Part shown: piece by piece, positions 63,463 through 64,000 of the stretch
Layout of the letters: each line of letters begins with the position of its first letter
Numbering within the stretch: the first letter of the stretch is position 1
DNA from: CAYJAD01 sp964368075
Lineage (GTDB): Bacteria > Desulfobacterota > Desulfovibrionia > Desulfovibrionales > Desulfovibrionaceae
Length of the DNA: 64,000 bases
Direction of reading: 5' to 3'
Assembly: GCA_964368075.1 (NCBI GenBank)
Contig: CAYJAD010000001.1
Span: 1-64,000, forward strand
Program-made: the position numbers and the translations under genes
Notes under the pieces: generated by a model
Told to the model about the DNA's origin: nothing
The model's database searches: none
What the model saw: only the letters and a program-made list of their open reading frames with translations

Positions 63463-63763
63463 ATTGTTTACTCAAAGAATTGGTGCAAGCTTTGTAACAG
63501 CCGTTGTAAAAAATATTTTAGCCGTCTCTATGACGACTAGCAAATTTTTTGCATAGACCATGCAAAGACGATATGTAGCGCACAGGAAAACAATGTTCGA
63601 CATAGAAAGAAATAATAGCATTTTGATTTAATAATATTTTCAACACCCTACTAATGCCTATTTTGTGCTTTCCTAAGAAAGCTTTTCATGATAAAGTGCT
63701 TTTATAGACAGTGTTTTTGTTTTAAGAATAAAAATAGACAACAAAAATTTTGAGGAGGAAGTT
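63463..63763. other. Intergenic region before the last lipoprotein gene
   Basis: About 300 bases without a supported ORF or RNA. A small TGCAAA/TTTGCA-like palindrome (about 63538-63552) is the only structure noted. It ends in a strong GAGGAGG site for the gene at 63764. Confidence 0.4.
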
Positions 63764-64000
63764 ATGCAAAAAATTCATTTTTTTCTCGTGGTTCTTCTTG
63801 GAGTAGCTTTATTGACAGCATGTACTCCTAAGACAAAATCACAACAATTGGTTATGGATCAAAAGTGGCATTCTGCTAAGGCCATCTGCTTTGAGCAAGC
63901 ACAGGACATGACCAACAGCACAGTAAGCATGTCTAACCCCAATACCAATGACTATTTTAGATCTTGCATGCGTACACGCTTTGCATACACAGATCAGCAA
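63764..64000 (+). CDS. Small lipoprotein, partial at window end (79 codons), paralogue of the gene at 61922
   Basis: A strong GAGGAGG site precedes the ATG. MQKIHFFLVVLL leads to lipobox LLTAC (Cys20). The mature part contains KAIC, then about 24 residues on NDYFRSCMRTRFAY, matching the cysteine spacing and the CMxTR motif of the protein at 61922. The frame is still open at 64000, so the true C-terminus lies outside. Function unknown. Confidence 0.8.
   Translation, partial: MQKIHFFLVVLLGVALLTACTPKTKSQQLVMDQKWHSAKAICFEQAQDMTNSTVSMSNPNTNDYFRSCMRTRFAYTDQQ

Overview
The window looks like chromosome of a low-GC (about 40% by eye) relative of Desulfovibrio (Desulfovibrionaceae, Desulfobacterota). 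The best evidence is a four-gene electron-transfer operon (22211-25665). Its cytochrome carries exactly nine CxxCH haem sites, and the gene set matches the nine-haem cytochrome (9Hc/Nhc) variant of the Hmc complex known from Desulfovibrio. A class I hybrid cluster protein, the yicC-remA-gmk-pyrF order and the MBL-rsmD-coaD-miaA order fit the same group. The many exported proteins built from ankyrin, TPR and Sel1 repeats, and the large adhesin, suggest a host-associated or biofilm lifestyle; that is inference.

Layout. 1-6265 (minus) is the N-terminal part of a giant type I-secreted adhesin that runs off the window, preceded by a strongly structured leader. 6950-18266 is an AT-rich accessory block. 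It holds two small exported proteins, a membrane-anchored ankyrin protein, a 1354-residue exported TPR-CHAT (caspase-like) protein, a chemoreceptor, a broken SRPBCC gene and an exported Sel1-repeat protein. 18504-21969 (minus) holds a TPR protein and ComEC. 22211-25665 (minus) is nhcABCD with its own promoter, operator-like inverted repeat and terminator. 26069-29752 (minus) is a translationally coupled housekeeping operon. 30123-31401 (plus) carries LOG and TadA. 31496-42181 (minus) is mostly housekeeping and amino-acid genes: an ABM monooxygenase, Maf, a lipoprotein, an aminotransferase, diaminopropionate ammonia-lyase, RecJ, a second copy of the TPR protein, PyrF, Gmk, RemA, YicC and an FmdB zinc ribbon. 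42419-47081 (minus) is a complete BMP-type nucleoside ABC importer, followed by tRNA-Arg(CCG).

47452-64000 (mostly plus) contains a UPF0173 hydrolase, a second membrane-anchored ankyrin protein, Hcp, a FUSC transporter, an SDR, an ADP-forming acyl-CoA synthetase with the ATP-grasp domain first, a lipoprotein hydrolase, a CYTH protein, divergent L-asparaginase and asparagine synthetase, DUF523, a hotdog thioesterase, and a diguanylate cyclase flanked by two paralogous small lipoproteins.

The most unusual items are the exported TPR-CHAT protein and its exported solenoid neighbours, the structured adhesin leader with an internal terminator-like hairpin, and a family of interspersed hairpin repeats (31416, 49484-49625, 49700, 51534, 53539), one of which contains the assembly gap (Ns at 49559-49568). 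No CRISPR array, transposase, integrase or rRNA was seen.
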